Assembly: GCF_008932245.1 (NCBI RefSeq)
Contig: NZ_CP034910.1
Span: forward strand, 1,178,001 to 1,242,000
Direction of reading: 5' to 3'
Length of the DNA stretch: 64,000 bases
Origin: Sinorhizobium alkalisoli
GTDB lineage: Bacteria; Pseudomonadota; Alphaproteobacteria; Rhizobiales; Rhizobiaceae
Below, one piece after another: positions 1 to 9,010 of this stretch; positions within the stretch are counted from its first letter, which is position 1; each line of letters begins with the position of its first letter. A program made the translations under genes and the position numbers. A model generated the notes under the pieces. The model was not told the DNA's origin, made no database searches, and saw only the letters and a list, made by a program, of their open reading frames with translations.

Positions 1-665
1 GCCGGGCGATGGGTATCGATTACTCGACATCCGTCTGGGACCTGACCTCCGCCCAGGAAATCGCCGCCCTGAAGCCCAACCTCATCAAGCTTCCCTCGGC
101 CACCAATCAGCACTATGTGCTCCAGGAATTCCTCTGCAAGAACTATGACGGCGAGATCCACGTCTCTACCGGCATGACGACGCATGACGAGACGGACCGG
201 CTGGTGAAGTTCTACGAAGAGCGTGGCCGCGCCAAGGACCTCGTGCTCTATGCTTGCACCTCGGGCTATCCGGTCGCCTTCCCCGACATCTGCGTGCTTG
301 AAATCAATCGCCTGCAGGAGCGCTACGGCGACAAGGTCAAATCGATCGGCTTCTCCGGCCATCACCTCGGCATTGCCGCGGACGTTGCCGCGATGACGGC
401 CGGTCTCATTGGTCACCAGATCTACGGCAAGGGCGAGTTCGAATATGTCGAGCGTCACTTCACGCTCGATCGCACCTGGAAGGGCACGGATCATGCCGCC
501 AGCCTCGAGCCGGATGGCCTGCGCCGCCTGTGCCGCGACCTGAAGAACGTAAGCAAGGCAGTCTCCTACAAGGAGAAGGAAATGCTGGATGTGGAACTCG
601 TCCAGCGCGACAAGCTGAAATGGCGTGAAGAAAAGCACGGCGCCCACATCCGGCAAGCCTCGTAA
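1..665 (+). CDS. NeuB-family nonulosonate synthase, 5'-truncated by window edge
   Basis: This is the C-terminal ~220 residues of a PEP-condensing sialic-acid-type synthase; the frame is open through base 3, so the gene begins upstream of the window. Family marks are the KLPSATNQ segment, the STGM loop and the GFSGHH stretch followed by the ERHFTLDR strand. The reaction joins PEP to a hexosamine or hexose (or its 6-phosphate) to give a nine-carbon acid. The protein stops soon after the TIM barrel with no recognisable SAF (antifreeze-like) domain, which many bacterial NeuB proteins have. The next gene starts immediately after its stop and activates such sugars to the CMP form, so the pair should supply a capsule monomer. 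The exact product (Neu5Ac, Kdn, Leg or Pse type) cannot be read from this fragment. Confidence 0.85.
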   Translation, partial: RAMGIDYSTSVWDLTSAQEIAALKPNLIKLPSATNQHYVLQEFLCKNYDGEIHVSTGMTTHDETDRLVKFYEERGRAKDLVLYACTSGYPVAFPDICVLEINRLQERYGDKVKSIGFSGHHLGIAADVAAMTAGLIGHQIYGKGEFEYVERHFTLDRTWKGTDHAASLEPDGLRRLCRDLKNVSKAVSYKEKEMLDVELVQRDKLKWREEKHGAHIRQAS

Positions 666-1835
666 ATGAAGGTCGTTGCCGTCATTCCTGCTCGGGGAGG
701 CTCGGTCGGCCTTCCGGGCAAGAACATAAAGCCCTTGAACGGTGTGCCGCTGGTAGGACGCGCCGTGCTCGCGGCCGCCAAATCCGAATACATCTCCGGC
801 GTCTATGTCTCGTCGGATTCCTCGGAAATCCTTGACGTGGCTGCAACTTTCGGCGCCGTCGGGATCAGGCGCCCCGCCGAAATCTCGGGCTCGATGGCAA
901 GTTCGGAATCAGCTCTTATCCATGCGCTGCAGGAGATCGAGGGCATATCGGGCAAGGTGCCGGATGTGCTCGTGTTCCTCCAATGCACGTCCCCTTTTAC
1001 CACCTCCGAGCAGATCGATGCAGTCGTGTCGAAGCTCCTCGAGGAGCAGGCGGCAAGCGCCTTCAGCGCCATCGAGGACCACGGCTTCATCTGGCAGACT
1101 GGCGAAGATGGAACGGCCGTCGGCATCACTCACGATCACACGAAGCCGCGCCAGCGGCGGCAGGACATGACGCCGCGCTACCGGGAAACCGGTGCGATTT
1201 ATGCGATGCGCGTTCCGGAATTTCTTGAACGCGGAAACAGGTTTTGCGGCAAGACCGCGCTCGTGCCGGTCGAGATGCCGCCGATTGAGATCGACACGCC
1301 GGAAGACTGGATCGTCGCCGAGACCTATGCCCGCCTGCATGATCCGCATCGCCTTGCGCCGGCGAATAAGATTAAGGCGCTCATCACCGATTTCGACGGC
1401 GTCCACACCGATGATTGCGTAATAGTCAATCAAGATGGCAGCGAGGCGGTGCGCTGCAGCCGCAGCGACGGCATGGGTATCGAGATGCTCAGGCATCGCG
1501 GGCTGAAATTGCTCATCCTTTCGCGCGAGCAAAACCCGGTCGTCAAAGCGCGAGCCGCGAAACTGCAAATGGACGTGTTGCACCACATTCGCGACAAGCT
1601 GCCGGCGCTTGACGCCTGGCGCTCGGAACTTCGGCTGGAATGGCGTGAGATCGCCTATATCGGCAATGATATCAATGATCTCGATTGCATGAAGGTCTGT
1701 GGTATGAGCTTCGCTCCGTCCGACGCACATCCGGAGGCAAAGGTGATCGCGACCATGGTGCTGCAGAAATCCGGCGGCAGCGGCGCACTGAGGGAACTCA
1801 GCGAATACCTGATATCGAACGATCTGATTGGTTAA
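666..1835 (+). CDS. neuA: CMP-nonulosonate cytidylyltransferase fused to KdsC-like HAD phosphatase
   Basis: A 389-residue two-domain protein. Residues 1-230 are a CMP-acylneuraminate synthetase, with the N-terminal IPARGGSVGLPGKNIKPL nucleotide-binding motif and the IEIDTPEDW segment near the domain end. Residues ~238-389 are a KdsC-type HAD phosphatase, with the DFDGVHTDD catalytic aspartates, an SRSDGMGIEMLR segment and the GNDINDLDCM metal loop. The first domain activates the sugar with CTP; the second could remove a 9-phosphate or serve for oligomerisation, as the HAD-like domain of vertebrate CMAS does. The ATG follows the upstream stop by 0-1 base, so translation is coupled. The symbol is by family; in the rkp literature the equivalent function is rkpN-like, but orthology was not tested. 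Confidence 0.88.
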   Translation: MKVVAVIPARGGSVGLPGKNIKPLNGVPLVGRAVLAAAKSEYISGVYVSSDSSEILDVAATFGAVGIRRPAEISGSMASSESALIHALQEIEGISGKVPDVLVFLQCTSPFTTSEQIDAVVSKLLEEQAASAFSAIEDHGFIWQTGEDGTAVGITHDHTKPRQRRQDMTPRYRETGAIYAMRVPEFLERGNRFCGKTALVPVEMPPIEIDTPEDWIVAETYARLHDPHRLAPANKIKALITDFDGVHTDDCVIVNQDGSEAVRCSRSDGMGIEMLRHRGLKLLILSREQNPVVKARAAKLQMDVLHHIRDKLPALDAWRSELRLEWREIAYIGNDINDLDCMKVCGMSFAPSDAHPEAKVIATMVLQKSGGSGALRELSEYLISNDLIG

Positions 1836-1839
1836 GCCG

Positions 1840-3096
1840 ATGCGCGTACTGGCGCTCGCCTCCTATGATTCCTTTCTCAATGTCGCCGGACTGATTGCGC
1901 CGTATTTTGAGCGAGCCGGCTGTACGGTCGAGTTCGCGCTTGTGGCCGCACGGCGCAAGAAGCAGATCAGCGACACGCAACTGCAACGACAAGGCTTCGC
2001 TTCGAAGATTCGCTGGATCGATATCGAGGATTTCTGCAGATCAGGCGAGATCGCTGGTTACGACATCGTGCTTTCCTGCCTTGAGGGCCTGTCCACCCGC
2101 CGCCTGATGCATCACCTGATCCAGCTCGGCAGCGGGCGCCCACTGGTGGTATCCGCCTATCCCGGGCTCGTCCTGCGCCATGCCTATGACGGCTTTTCCA
2201 TGCGAACCGGCAGCGACCTGCTCTGGCTGAACTGCGAGGCAGATGCCGAGGCATACCGCTCCATGTGCGCCGCCTTCGGTCTGGATGGAGGCAATGCGCG
2301 CGTCTTCGGCGTTGGCGCCCTATTGGAGTCTGTGACGCGCGAGCCGTCCGCCGAATCAGGGCCCGTCGTTTTCTTCGAGCAGGCGGTAATCCCGCGCTAC
2401 CACGACGAGCGCGAGTTCCTGGCCGAACAATTGGTCCTCCTCGCGAAGCGTTTCCCGCAAACCCAGTTTGCCGTGAAGCCGCGCACCATGGGCAAAGATG
2501 CGGCTCTGCATCGCTCCTGGCACCCGATCGAACCGCTGATCAAGGCGTCGGCAGTGCGGCTGGGTGGCTGGCCCGGCAATCTGAGTCTCACCTCTGAAAA
2601 GGCGTCGGTGCTCCTTTCGAAGGCTTCGCACTGCCTGACTGTCTGCTCAACCGTCGCCGCCGAGGCGATCCATGCCGGCGTCCCGACAGCGATCATCGGC
2701 GACTTCGGCGCGCACGATGACTATGGGCTCCAATATTTTTATGGCTCCGGACTGATCCGGACTTTTGCCGAACTCGATTTTCCGCTTGAGGGAAAACCGG
2801 ACGCAGGCTGGCAGGCGCGCTTTATCGGCGATCCAAATCGGACGGTTGAGGAAATGGCCACAGAGTCCGTACGTCTCGCGCGCCTTGAACGGCGGCCGAT
2901 GACTGAGAAGCCGTTGCGGGCTGAAATGTCGCCGGAGCTGCGGGCGTATCTGACCCGCGGCGCTGGACCTTCCAGTGTTCTCAGCCGGGCATACCAAGCG
3001 CGGAAGAAGCAGACGCGGTGGCTCCGGATACCGGCGCTGCCATTAGTGCCGAGGGTTACCTCAGCTATAGCAGCTCTCCTTAGAGGCAAGGGCTAA
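1840..3096 (+). CDS. Putative capsular glycosyltransferase (GT-B-like, DUF6716-type)
   Basis: A 418-residue protein with no signal peptide. It begins MRVLALASYDSFLNV, like a GT-B N-terminal Rossmann strand, and has a C-terminal donor-site-like stretch (CSTVAAEAIHAGVPTAIIGDFG, residues ~265-290) followed by a basic tail. It resembles putative glycosyltransferases found next to neuB/neuA genes, so a CMP-nonulosonate donor is plausible but is an inference. The ATG at 1840 lies 4 bases after the neuA stop; a TTG at 1828 in the same frame would overlap neuA and is less likely. A hairpin with a T-run follows at 3121-3145, so the three-gene unit probably ends there. Confidence 0.6.
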   Translation: MRVLALASYDSFLNVAGLIAPYFERAGCTVEFALVAARRKKQISDTQLQRQGFASKIRWIDIEDFCRSGEIAGYDIVLSCLEGLSTRRLMHHLIQLGSGRPLVVSAYPGLVLRHAYDGFSMRTGSDLLWLNCEADAEAYRSMCAAFGLDGGNARVFGVGALLESVTREPSAESGPVVFFEQAVIPRYHDEREFLAEQLVLLAKRFPQTQFAVKPRTMGKDAALHRSWHPIEPLIKASAVRLGGWPGNLSLTSEKASVLLSKASHCLTVCSTVAAEAIHAGVPTAIIGDFGAHDDYGLQYFYGSGLIRTFAELDFPLEGKPDAGWQARFIGDPNRTVEEMATESVRLARLERRPMTEKPLRAEMSPELRAYLTRGAGPSSVLSRAYQARKKQTRWLRIPALPLVPRVTSAIAALLRGKG

Positions 3097-3120
3097 TTCA
3101 CTGCATCTGGAGCGTCGCCT

Positions 3121-3145
3121 GGGATCCAGCCTTGATCCCCTTTTT
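3121..3145 (+). terminator. Intrinsic terminator after the nonulosonate genes
   Basis: A 6-bp perfect stem GGGATC/GATCCC with a 7-base loop (3121-3139) is followed by CTTTTT. It sits 25 bases past the glycosyltransferase stop and about 80 bases before the next start, the expected place for a rho-independent terminator. Confidence 0.6.
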
Positions 3146-3222
3146 CGAAAAGGCAGCCCCGCGTATTTCGCACGTGCACAATTGGAACGCAAAACATACG
3201 AACATCCCACAAAAGGAGATAG

Positions 3223-5661
3223 ATGATGCGGCTACTCATGTTTTGCGAGAATGCAAATCAGGTTCATCTTTGCGACAATCTGGTTTCGTCGGAATTTTTT
3301 CCTTCACACGTAGAGCCAGAGGTCCTTATTCTCGATTGGGACAGAGAGACGGTTGCATGGGTAGTGGGGACAATTGGCCGCACCGGCTGGGAGGTATCGG
3401 TCACCAACATCTTTGACGCGGTCGCTCCCGTCCTGCGAAAGGCAGTCACATCAGCTAAAAACGCGAAAGACCGGAAGTCCGCCTTGGTGGACATGGGGTT
3501 CGAGTATCTGAAGCAATATTTTGGGCGCGCGGATGTTCTGTTGGTTCAGTTCAATGACGCGAGCTTGCGAGGTAGTTCCTTAGCGGCAGTATGCCGGAAC
3601 ACAGGACTGCGTCGCCTACTCCTTCAGGATGGTTTTCTCAATTTCGTGAGCAAGACATCAAATCTCGCTGGCACGGATCAGAACTACCAGTGGGGAGCAA
3701 CCCACCCGGAATTCGTTGCGGTCTGGGGCGAGGCTATGAAAGATGCCTTGATCCAGCGGCACAACAGTAACCCTGGCACGATAATGATCACTGGCCCCGC
3801 TAAGCCTGAAATTGCGGTTCCAGGGATCGTGGAGCACGGTGCGAAACCCGACGGCGGGCGCATAAGAGTTCTTTGGGCCGACCAAGCCATCCTCGACCAG
3901 AAAAAGGCTGATAAGTCTGCTTGGCTAAACGAGTTTGCCGACATTGCCAATTACCTATCTGAATTTGATACGTCTCTCCGTCTCCATCCTTCAACGAAGG
4001 AGACGAGCAGAATTGATCTAGAGGCGAGCGTTGGTGATAAATTTTCGGTGTTGCTCACGGGAAGCCCCAAAATTGGGGAGGATGAATTGCACACCTACGA
4101 CGTCGTCGTTACGTATTACTCGACTGTATTCCTGGACTGCTTGGCAAACAATATCCCGTGCGTGATCTACAAGACGCGGTCCGTCGACATCGAATTGCCT
4201 CACATCGATCACCCACTCCTGATGTACTGCAACAAAGCGCAAGAGATTCCCGAGGCCGTGAGGCGGGCCGCTCAAGTAAAAGCTCATGGAGCGACGCCAC
4301 CAGACATATTCCGATATATCAGGCAAGCAGACGGTATAACTGGTATAGCAAAACTCCTCGCCGAAGCGCTGCCACTGTCGAAACAGGACAAGGCGGCCGT
4401 CATCCAGCCGATCGTACGAGATATCGAAATCTACTCCAATGTCCGGCGTCTACTCGGCAAGCGCGTTCTTGTTGTCGGCGGCTCGTTCGGTAACCATATT
4501 GGTGTCGGGAAGCCGATAAAGGTATTCGTCGAATACCTGCGTGGTCTCGATTTGGAGATCGATTTCCATTTGGCAACAGCCGGCGATGGTGAAAATCTTC
4601 TCAAGAAAATATCGGAAGCATCGTTGGTGTTGATCAACTCCTTCGATGTGGTTCGAATCCTGAAGGAGCGCGAGCTCGCTGATGCGGTAAAGATTTGCGA
4701 GCTTCGATCGACACCGATCGTGTTCTATTGCCACGAGACTCTTTTCGTTTACCGCCGACTGCTCTCGGAGGTTGGCGGTAAAGTCGATGCCTTCGTGAAA
4801 AACGTCCTGCCGAAGACACACGCACTCGCCGTCAGTGATCGACAGGCTGATTGGCTTGGTTCCCTTGGGTGCAAGAGCGTGCGCACGGTTTACAACAGCA
4901 TCGGATCGAAATTCATTCCGGTAGAAACCGGCAAGAATATTGAAGGGCGGCCCGTCATTCTGATGGTCGGCACCCAGCAAAGACGGAAAGGCGTTGAACT
5001 GTTCTCGCACGTGGCAGACATCGCCGCTGAGCGCGGGCTGGGATGGAGGTTCGTCTGGCTCGGCGCTTACACCAAGGCGGCAGATGGTTGCTACAAATCG
5101 GATGCTGTAGATTGGGTTGGTCATGTTAGCTCTGAGGAAGTCCGTCAGTGGCTGGCGAAGTCCAGCGCATTCTTCCTGAGCTCAATCGACGATCCACTTC
5201 CTCTCGGGGTGGGTGAAGCTTTGATGAGTGGCATCCCCAGTTTGGTCTATGTGGATACAGGTTTCTCGGACTTCATCACCCTCCACCAGGCGGGCGAAGT
5301 GTTCAATATTTACGAGCCGCATGTGGCTCTGGAGAAGCTGAGAACGATAATAGATCGTCGCACCGAATACAAAATAAGTCCTGACTTGGTGCGCGATATC
5401 GTTGGTGTGGAGGCATTCGGAAAACGGATGCTTGTAGCGCTCGGGGAAATTCTCGCATCTGCTGCTCCGGAGTATACTTACAGCAAGCGGGCTTCTGGGC
5501 CAGTGGCGCTGCACCGGGTGATGAACGGCAATGGGGACGGGAACGGTAAGTCACGTAAGCAGGGCCTGAAATGGAAGATCCTGTATGGACTTGAGGATAA
5601 CTTGCCTGCGTTTGTGGTCAAACCGGGTGAGAAGATGCTTAAGAAACTAGGAGTTATTTAG
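3223..5661 (+). CDS. Large two-domain glycosyltransferase (N-terminal GT-B-like, C-terminal GT4)
   Basis: 812 residues, cytoplasmic by sequence. Residues 1-410 look like a GT-B transferase of the CDP-glycerol/polysaccharide transferase kind (LRLHPSTKETS and VVTYYSTVFLDCLANNIPCV are donor-site-like). Residues ~430-760 match a GT4-type glycosyltransferase (VLVVGGSFGNH, LMVGTQQRRKGVELF, DPLPLGVGEALMSGIPSLVY with the E-x7-E-like donor motif). It would add two sugars, or add one and modify another, during capsule or surface glycan assembly. ATG 3223 has AAGGAG 4-9 bases upstream. Base composition is visibly less GC-rich than flanking genes, and a terminator separates it from the upstream unit, so it may have been acquired separately. 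Domain identities are by motif, not search. Confidence 0.65.
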   Translation: MMRLLMFCENANQVHLCDNLVSSEFFPSHVEPEVLILDWDRETVAWVVGTIGRTGWEVSVTNIFDAVAPVLRKAVTSAKNAKDRKSALVDMGFEYLKQYFGRADVLLVQFNDASLRGSSLAAVCRNTGLRRLLLQDGFLNFVSKTSNLAGTDQNYQWGATHPEFVAVWGEAMKDALIQRHNSNPGTIMITGPAKPEIAVPGIVEHGAKPDGGRIRVLWADQAILDQKKADKSAWLNEFADIANYLSEFDTSLRLHPSTKETSRIDLEASVGDKFSVLLTGSPKIGEDELHTYDVVVTYYSTVFLDCLANNIPCVIYKTRSVDIELPHIDHPLLMYCNKAQEIPEAVRRAAQVKAHGATPPDIFRYIRQADGITGIAKLLAEALPLSKQDKAAVIQPIVRDIEIYSNVRRLLGKRVLVVGGSFGNHIGVGKPIKVFVEYLRGLDLEIDFHLATAGDGENLLKKISEASLVLINSFDVVRILKERELADAVKICELRSTPIVFYCHETLFVYRRLLSEVGGKVDAFVKNVLPKTHALAVSDRQADWLGSLGCKSVRTVYNSIGSKFIPVETGKNIEGRPVILMVGTQQRRKGVELFSHVADIAAERGLGWRFVWLGAYTKAADGCYKSDAVDWVGHVSSEEVRQWLAKSSAFFLSSIDDPLPLGVGEALMSGIPSLVYVDTGFSDFITLHQAGEVFNIYEPHVALEKLRTIIDRRTEYKISPDLVRDIVGVEAFGKRMLVALGEILASAAPEYTYSKRASGPVALHRVMNGNGDGNGKSRKQGLKWKILYGLEDNLPAFVVKPGEKMLKKLGVI

Positions 5662-5734
5662 CCGCTTTGTAATCGTAGCGTTGACGCAAAACGACGCCTT
5701 ATGCCATCAGTCGAAAACATCTGGGAGAGGGCTG

Positions 5735-6466
5735 ATGGCAGTGGTAACGGACGTTTCGAGAGAGAGGGCGCGCGCGCTTGGCATTAACTGCTCACACCTG
5801 AGCGGCGTGGGCGGACGGCTGAAGGTGGAGGTGCCGGTTTCGATCACCTCGGCTGCGTTTGCTTCCGAGTGTTCCTTGGGGTTCATGTCGTACATTGGAA
5901 TGGGTTCAAGGGTAACGGCCGCTGATGTCGGCCGCTACTGCGCCATTGCACCAAATGTTGAAATAGGGCCCGCTGAGCACCCAACCGACTGGTTCAGCAT
6001 TCACCCCTTTCAGTACAACGGCACCAAGCAGTTCACTCACACGGAGCACTATGGCTCCATCGTCGGCCATCAGGCCTTCAATGGTAACGCGGGCAGAACG
6101 AAGATCGGTAACGATGTATGGATCGGAGATGGCGTTTTCATTAGGCGCGGCGTCTCGATTGGCGATGGAGCGATTGTCGCGGCGAGGTCAGTTGTGACAA
6201 GAGATGTTCCGCCCTATTCGATTGTTGCGGGCGCACCAGGTAAAGTCATACGATTGAGATTTGATGCAGCGCTAACCCAACGATTTCTGCGCGTGAAATG
6301 GTGGGATTTTGACCTCGCTCCGCTGAAGGGAACGCTGAATTTCCAAGATCCTCAAGCCTCTCTTGATTCAGTGGAGGTAGCGATCGAACGAGGTGTGATT
6401 TTTCCACTGAAAGCGAAACGCCTAGAGATTTACGGTGGGAAAGCCCCCCGTATAGTGGAACTTTAA
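5735..6466 (+). CDS. Left-handed beta-helix (hexapeptide) acyltransferase, CatB/VatD-like
   Basis: 243 residues with hexapeptide-repeat coils in the middle (VGRYCAIAPNVEIGP, then IGNDVWIGDGVFIRRGVSIGD) and the AGAPGKVIRLRF segment typical of xenobiotic/antibiotic-type O-acetyltransferases. It likely transfers an acetyl or other acyl group from CoA to a sugar of the surface glycan, given its place 70 bases after the large glycosyltransferase. ATG 5735 is chosen because GGGAGAGG lies 4-12 bases upstream; a TTG at 5681 would add 18 residues with no ribosome site. It ends where a gene remnant on the other strand begins. Confidence 0.75.
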   Translation: MAVVTDVSRERARALGINCSHLSGVGGRLKVEVPVSITSAAFASECSLGFMSYIGMGSRVTAADVGRYCAIAPNVEIGPAEHPTDWFSIHPFQYNGTKQFTHTEHYGSIVGHQAFNGNAGRTKIGNDVWIGDGVFIRRGVSIGDGAIVAARSVVTRDVPPYSIVAGAPGKVIRLRFDAALTQRFLRVKWWDFDLAPLKGTLNFQDPQASLDSVEVAIERGVIFPLKAKRLEIYGGKAPRIVEL

Positions 6467-6845
6467 TCGTCGCCATCGGCTGAGATTTTCTCAGCAAGTG
6501 CTGCGATGCAGAGAGCAAGGGCCGGCGTCGCCGCATGGTAATAGGGGCCGTCATTGATTATGGCAGTTCCTTTTCCGTTTACCAACTTACGCCGCCATTC
6601 TGTCCAGGTGCGGCAGCGTGCGCGAGGTGAAAGGCATCCTCCAGATTGCCGGTGTAGTGCGGAATGCGAGCGATATCGTCGCCAGTTGGGACCAGCCAAA
6701 TTGTGCGATTCCTCATTGTGCCGCTTGAGTCGGTGAACGGCTCAATTCTTTTGCGGAAACCAATTGTCATGGCGATATAACCGTCGAGCGCCCTGTCGGG
6801 CCCGGCGCACTCCTTCAATCGTCGTATCAACTCACGTGTATCCAC
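6463..6845 (-). pseudogene. Frameshifted small phage/rhizobial hypothetical protein
   Basis: Two overlapping reading frames read as one protein. The N-terminal part runs from 6845 (MDTRELIRRLKECAGPDRAL ... PHYTGNLEDAFHLAHAAAPG) and the C-terminal part continues in another frame (WTEWRRKLVNGKG ... ATPALALCIAALAEKI) to 6463. The switch falls near 6608. The pattern RELI-x-RLE-x-A-GPDR ... PxYT-S/N-xxxA ... ATPALALCxAALRA is that of a small family common in rhizobial genomes and prophages; its function is unknown. The intact product would be about 125 residues. Either the gene is broken or a single-base sequence error is present. Confidence 0.6.
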
Positions 6846-7024
6846 TCGAATAGGCCTCCATTTCGCGTGGTGGCCTGGTCACAGCAGGCAGCCCCCATCT
6901 TCGAAAGGCGTGTCTGTATTGCCCATGGTCAGACCACCGTCAACCGTGACTTCCGCCGCGGCGATCCTGCTCGACTTCATCCGTGAGACTGAACCCGGGC
7001 GCAAAGACCGCGCATCCTATAACT
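6846..7024. other. Short non-coding gap between gene remnant and rkpR 3' end
   Basis: This stretch upstream of the remnant and downstream of rkpR holds no reading frame with family features and no clear hairpin with a T-run. It may carry the remnant's promoter. Confidence 0.4.
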
Positions 7025-8350
7025 TTACGCCCGATCTCGGATATTATAATAGCTCATCACGCCGATCCCCCAGACAAACAGCAGGCCAAGGATCACGAGG
7101 AGCGCGTTCAGCAGCCGCGCCGGATACTGCGCCATTTCCGAAAGCGTCGGCTCGATGAAGAGCGCAAGGTAACGCTGGCGATTGTTCGCCTCGATCCGGG
7201 CCTTCTCCAGCGAGCTTAGCGCGGCCGTATAGGCGCGTTCGGCGAATTCGCGCTCGGTTTCGAGCTCCTCGAACTCGGCGATGCGGCCGGCGACGTCCGG
7301 GGCGTTGGGGTCGTTCGCGGCGGACGTTTCGCCGGTGCCGAGGCGCTGGCGCTCGATCAAGAGCTGCTGTTCGAGGCTCTCGATGCGGGTCTTGAGCACG
7401 CGGATGCGCGGTGTGTCTTCACTCATCTGGCTCTTGGCGGTGGCGAGGTCGGCGTTGAGCCTTGTCAGTTCCGCCTCAAGGCCGCCGATCAGCTGCACGG
7501 CGAGTTTTGCGCCTTCCTCGGGGCTGATTTCCTGTGACTTGTCGCGATAGTCGCGGAGCGCCGCGCGCGACTTGGCAAGCCGCGCTTCGCCCGCCAGCAC
7601 CTCGTCTTGCGCGGCACGCAGCACGTCGTTTCGCGCCGAAAGCGAGAGGCTGTTCACAAGGCTGTCGCTCTGGTCGACGATGAATTGCGCGATTTCCTGC
7701 GATTGCTTCGGATCGAAAGCCTTCACCGTCACCTGCATGATGCCGGAGGCGTGGTCGAAATTGACGTTCACCACATCTCGCCAATAGGCGAGCTTGTCCT
7801 CGATCGGCAGGCCGGAGCCGATGCCGTAGAAATAATCGAGCCCGCGGGTGGCGTAGACATTCTCCAGCTTGAACTTGCGGTCGGCGGCGGCAACCATGCG
7901 TTCGCTGAGGATATAGTCCATCAGGATATAGCTGTCTGAGACCGTGCTGCCGCTGGAAGCCTGAGTGAACATGCCGAGGATATCGGTCGCGCCGCCGCCT
8001 TCGATGCTGCGTACTGCAAAGGATGTGGTGCTGTGATACTGGTCGGCGGCGATGAAGGCCATGTAGAGCGAGGCAAGTGTCGCCGGAACGGCGACGAGGC
8101 CGAGAAAGGTGCCGCCGATGATCGCGTGGCGCCAGCGCAGCTTCTTCAGCCAGCCGGGCAGAAAGCCCTTTTTCTTCTTCGTCTCGATCTTGCCGCGCCC
8201 CGGCAGCGGAATGACAGGCGCGCTTTCCCTGCCGAGCAGACCTTCGAGCACTTCGATGCCCTTGCTCTTCGCTTCGGCTTTTGCGGGGGTGGGTTTGGCG
8301 GCCTCGGCTGGTCCCGGCTTGTTCGCTGCCGCGTCTTTGCTCGCCGCCAT
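7025..8350 (-). CDS. rkpR: KPS export inner-membrane protein, KpsE/PCP-3 family
   Basis: 441 residues: a cytoplasmic Ala/Lys/Pro-rich N-terminus (1-70), a first membrane helix (~76-97), a long periplasmic coiled-coil region (~225-395) and a C-terminal helix (~410-433). This is the topology of polysaccharide co-polymerase 3 proteins (KpsE, CtrB), which bridge the ABC exporter to the outer-membrane channel. It is the last gene of rkpU-T-S-R; its ATG at 8350 directly abuts the rkpS stop at 8351. The symbol follows the Sinorhizobium rkpRST naming and rests on family and order. Confidence 0.88.
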   Translation of the reverse strand: MAASKDAAANKPGPAEAAKPTPAKAEAKSKGIEVLEGLLGRESAPVIPLPGRGKIETKKKKGFLPGWLKKLRWRHAIIGGTFLGLVAVPATLASLYMAFIAADQYHSTTSFAVRSIEGGGATDILGMFTQASSGSTVSDSYILMDYILSERMVAAADRKFKLENVYATRGLDYFYGIGSGLPIEDKLAYWRDVVNVNFDHASGIMQVTVKAFDPKQSQEIAQFIVDQSDSLVNSLSLSARNDVLRAAQDEVLAGEARLAKSRAALRDYRDKSQEISPEEGAKLAVQLIGGLEAELTRLNADLATAKSQMSEDTPRIRVLKTRIESLEQQLLIERQRLGTGETSAANDPNAPDVAGRIAEFEELETEREFAERAYTAALSSLEKARIEANNRQRYLALFIEPTLSEMAQYPARLLNALLVILGLLFVWGIGVMSYYNIRDRA

Positions 8351-9010
8351 TCAATTTCCCTTCATGTTTCTGTCGTGCGCGCGGATCGCGTCCTCGACAT
8401 CTTCATAATAAGTCAGCTTGCCCTTTTCCAGCACGACGCCGCAGTCGCAATAGTCGCGGATCGTGCCGGTGCTGTGCGAAACCATGATCACATCGGAATC
8501 CTGGAGCTTGGTTTGAAAGACAGCCTGACACTTTTTCTTAAAATTTGAGTCACCAACGGCGGTGATTTCATCGACGAGATAGTAATCGAAGTTGACGCCC
8601 ATGCTCAAGCCGAAGGCAAGCCGCGCCTTCATGCCGGAGGAATAAGTGCCGACCGGCGCCTTGTAGAAGGGGCCGAGCTCGGCAAAATCCTCGACATAGG
8701 CCGCAAGTTCCTCCGTATCGACGCCGTAGATGCGGGCGACGAAGCGCACATTCTGTTCGCCGGTCATCGAGTTTTGAAAGCTACCGGCAAAGCCGAGCGG
8801 CCAGGAGATCTTGCCACGGCGGATGATTCGGCCGCCGTCGAGCTTGATCGCGCCGGCGATGAGCCGCAGCAACGTCGATTTGCCGGCGCCGTTGCGGCCG
8901 AGCAGGCCGACGCTCTTGCCGCGGTTGAGGGTCAAGGAGGCGTCTTCGATGATCGGTTTCTTGATGCCCTTGGTGCGGGCATATTTCGTCGCCTGCTCGA
9001 ACCGGATCAT
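8351..9010 (-). CDS. rkpS: KPS ABC exporter ATPase, KpsT family
   Basis: 219 residues, the normal length for KpsT. Walker A is GRNGAGKST (~residue 44), the ABC signature is YSSGMKAR, Walker B is YYLVDEITAVGD, and the switch histidine is in VSHSTGTIRDYC. It powers export of lipid-linked capsular polysaccharide through the RkpT permease. ATG 9010 overlaps the rkpT stop (ATGA), so the two are translationally coupled; the longer upstream frame is antisense to nothing and lies inside rkpT, so it is ignored. Confidence 0.92.
   Translation of the reverse strand: MIRFEQATKYARTKGIKKPIIEDASLTLNRGKSVGLLGRNGAGKSTLLRLIAGAIKLDGGRIIRRGKISWPLGFAGSFQNSMTGEQNVRFVARIYGVDTEELAAYVEDFAELGPFYKAPVGTYSSGMKARLAFGLSMGVNFDYYLVDEITAVGDSNFKKKCQAVFQTKLQDSDVIMVSHSTGTIRDYCDCGVVLEKGKLTYYEDVEDAIRAHDRNMKGN

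Noticed and set aside
6590..6625. Programmed ribosomal frameshift in the small hypothetical gene
   Set aside because: No slippery heptamer or following pseudoknot-like structure is evident; a mutation or error is simpler.
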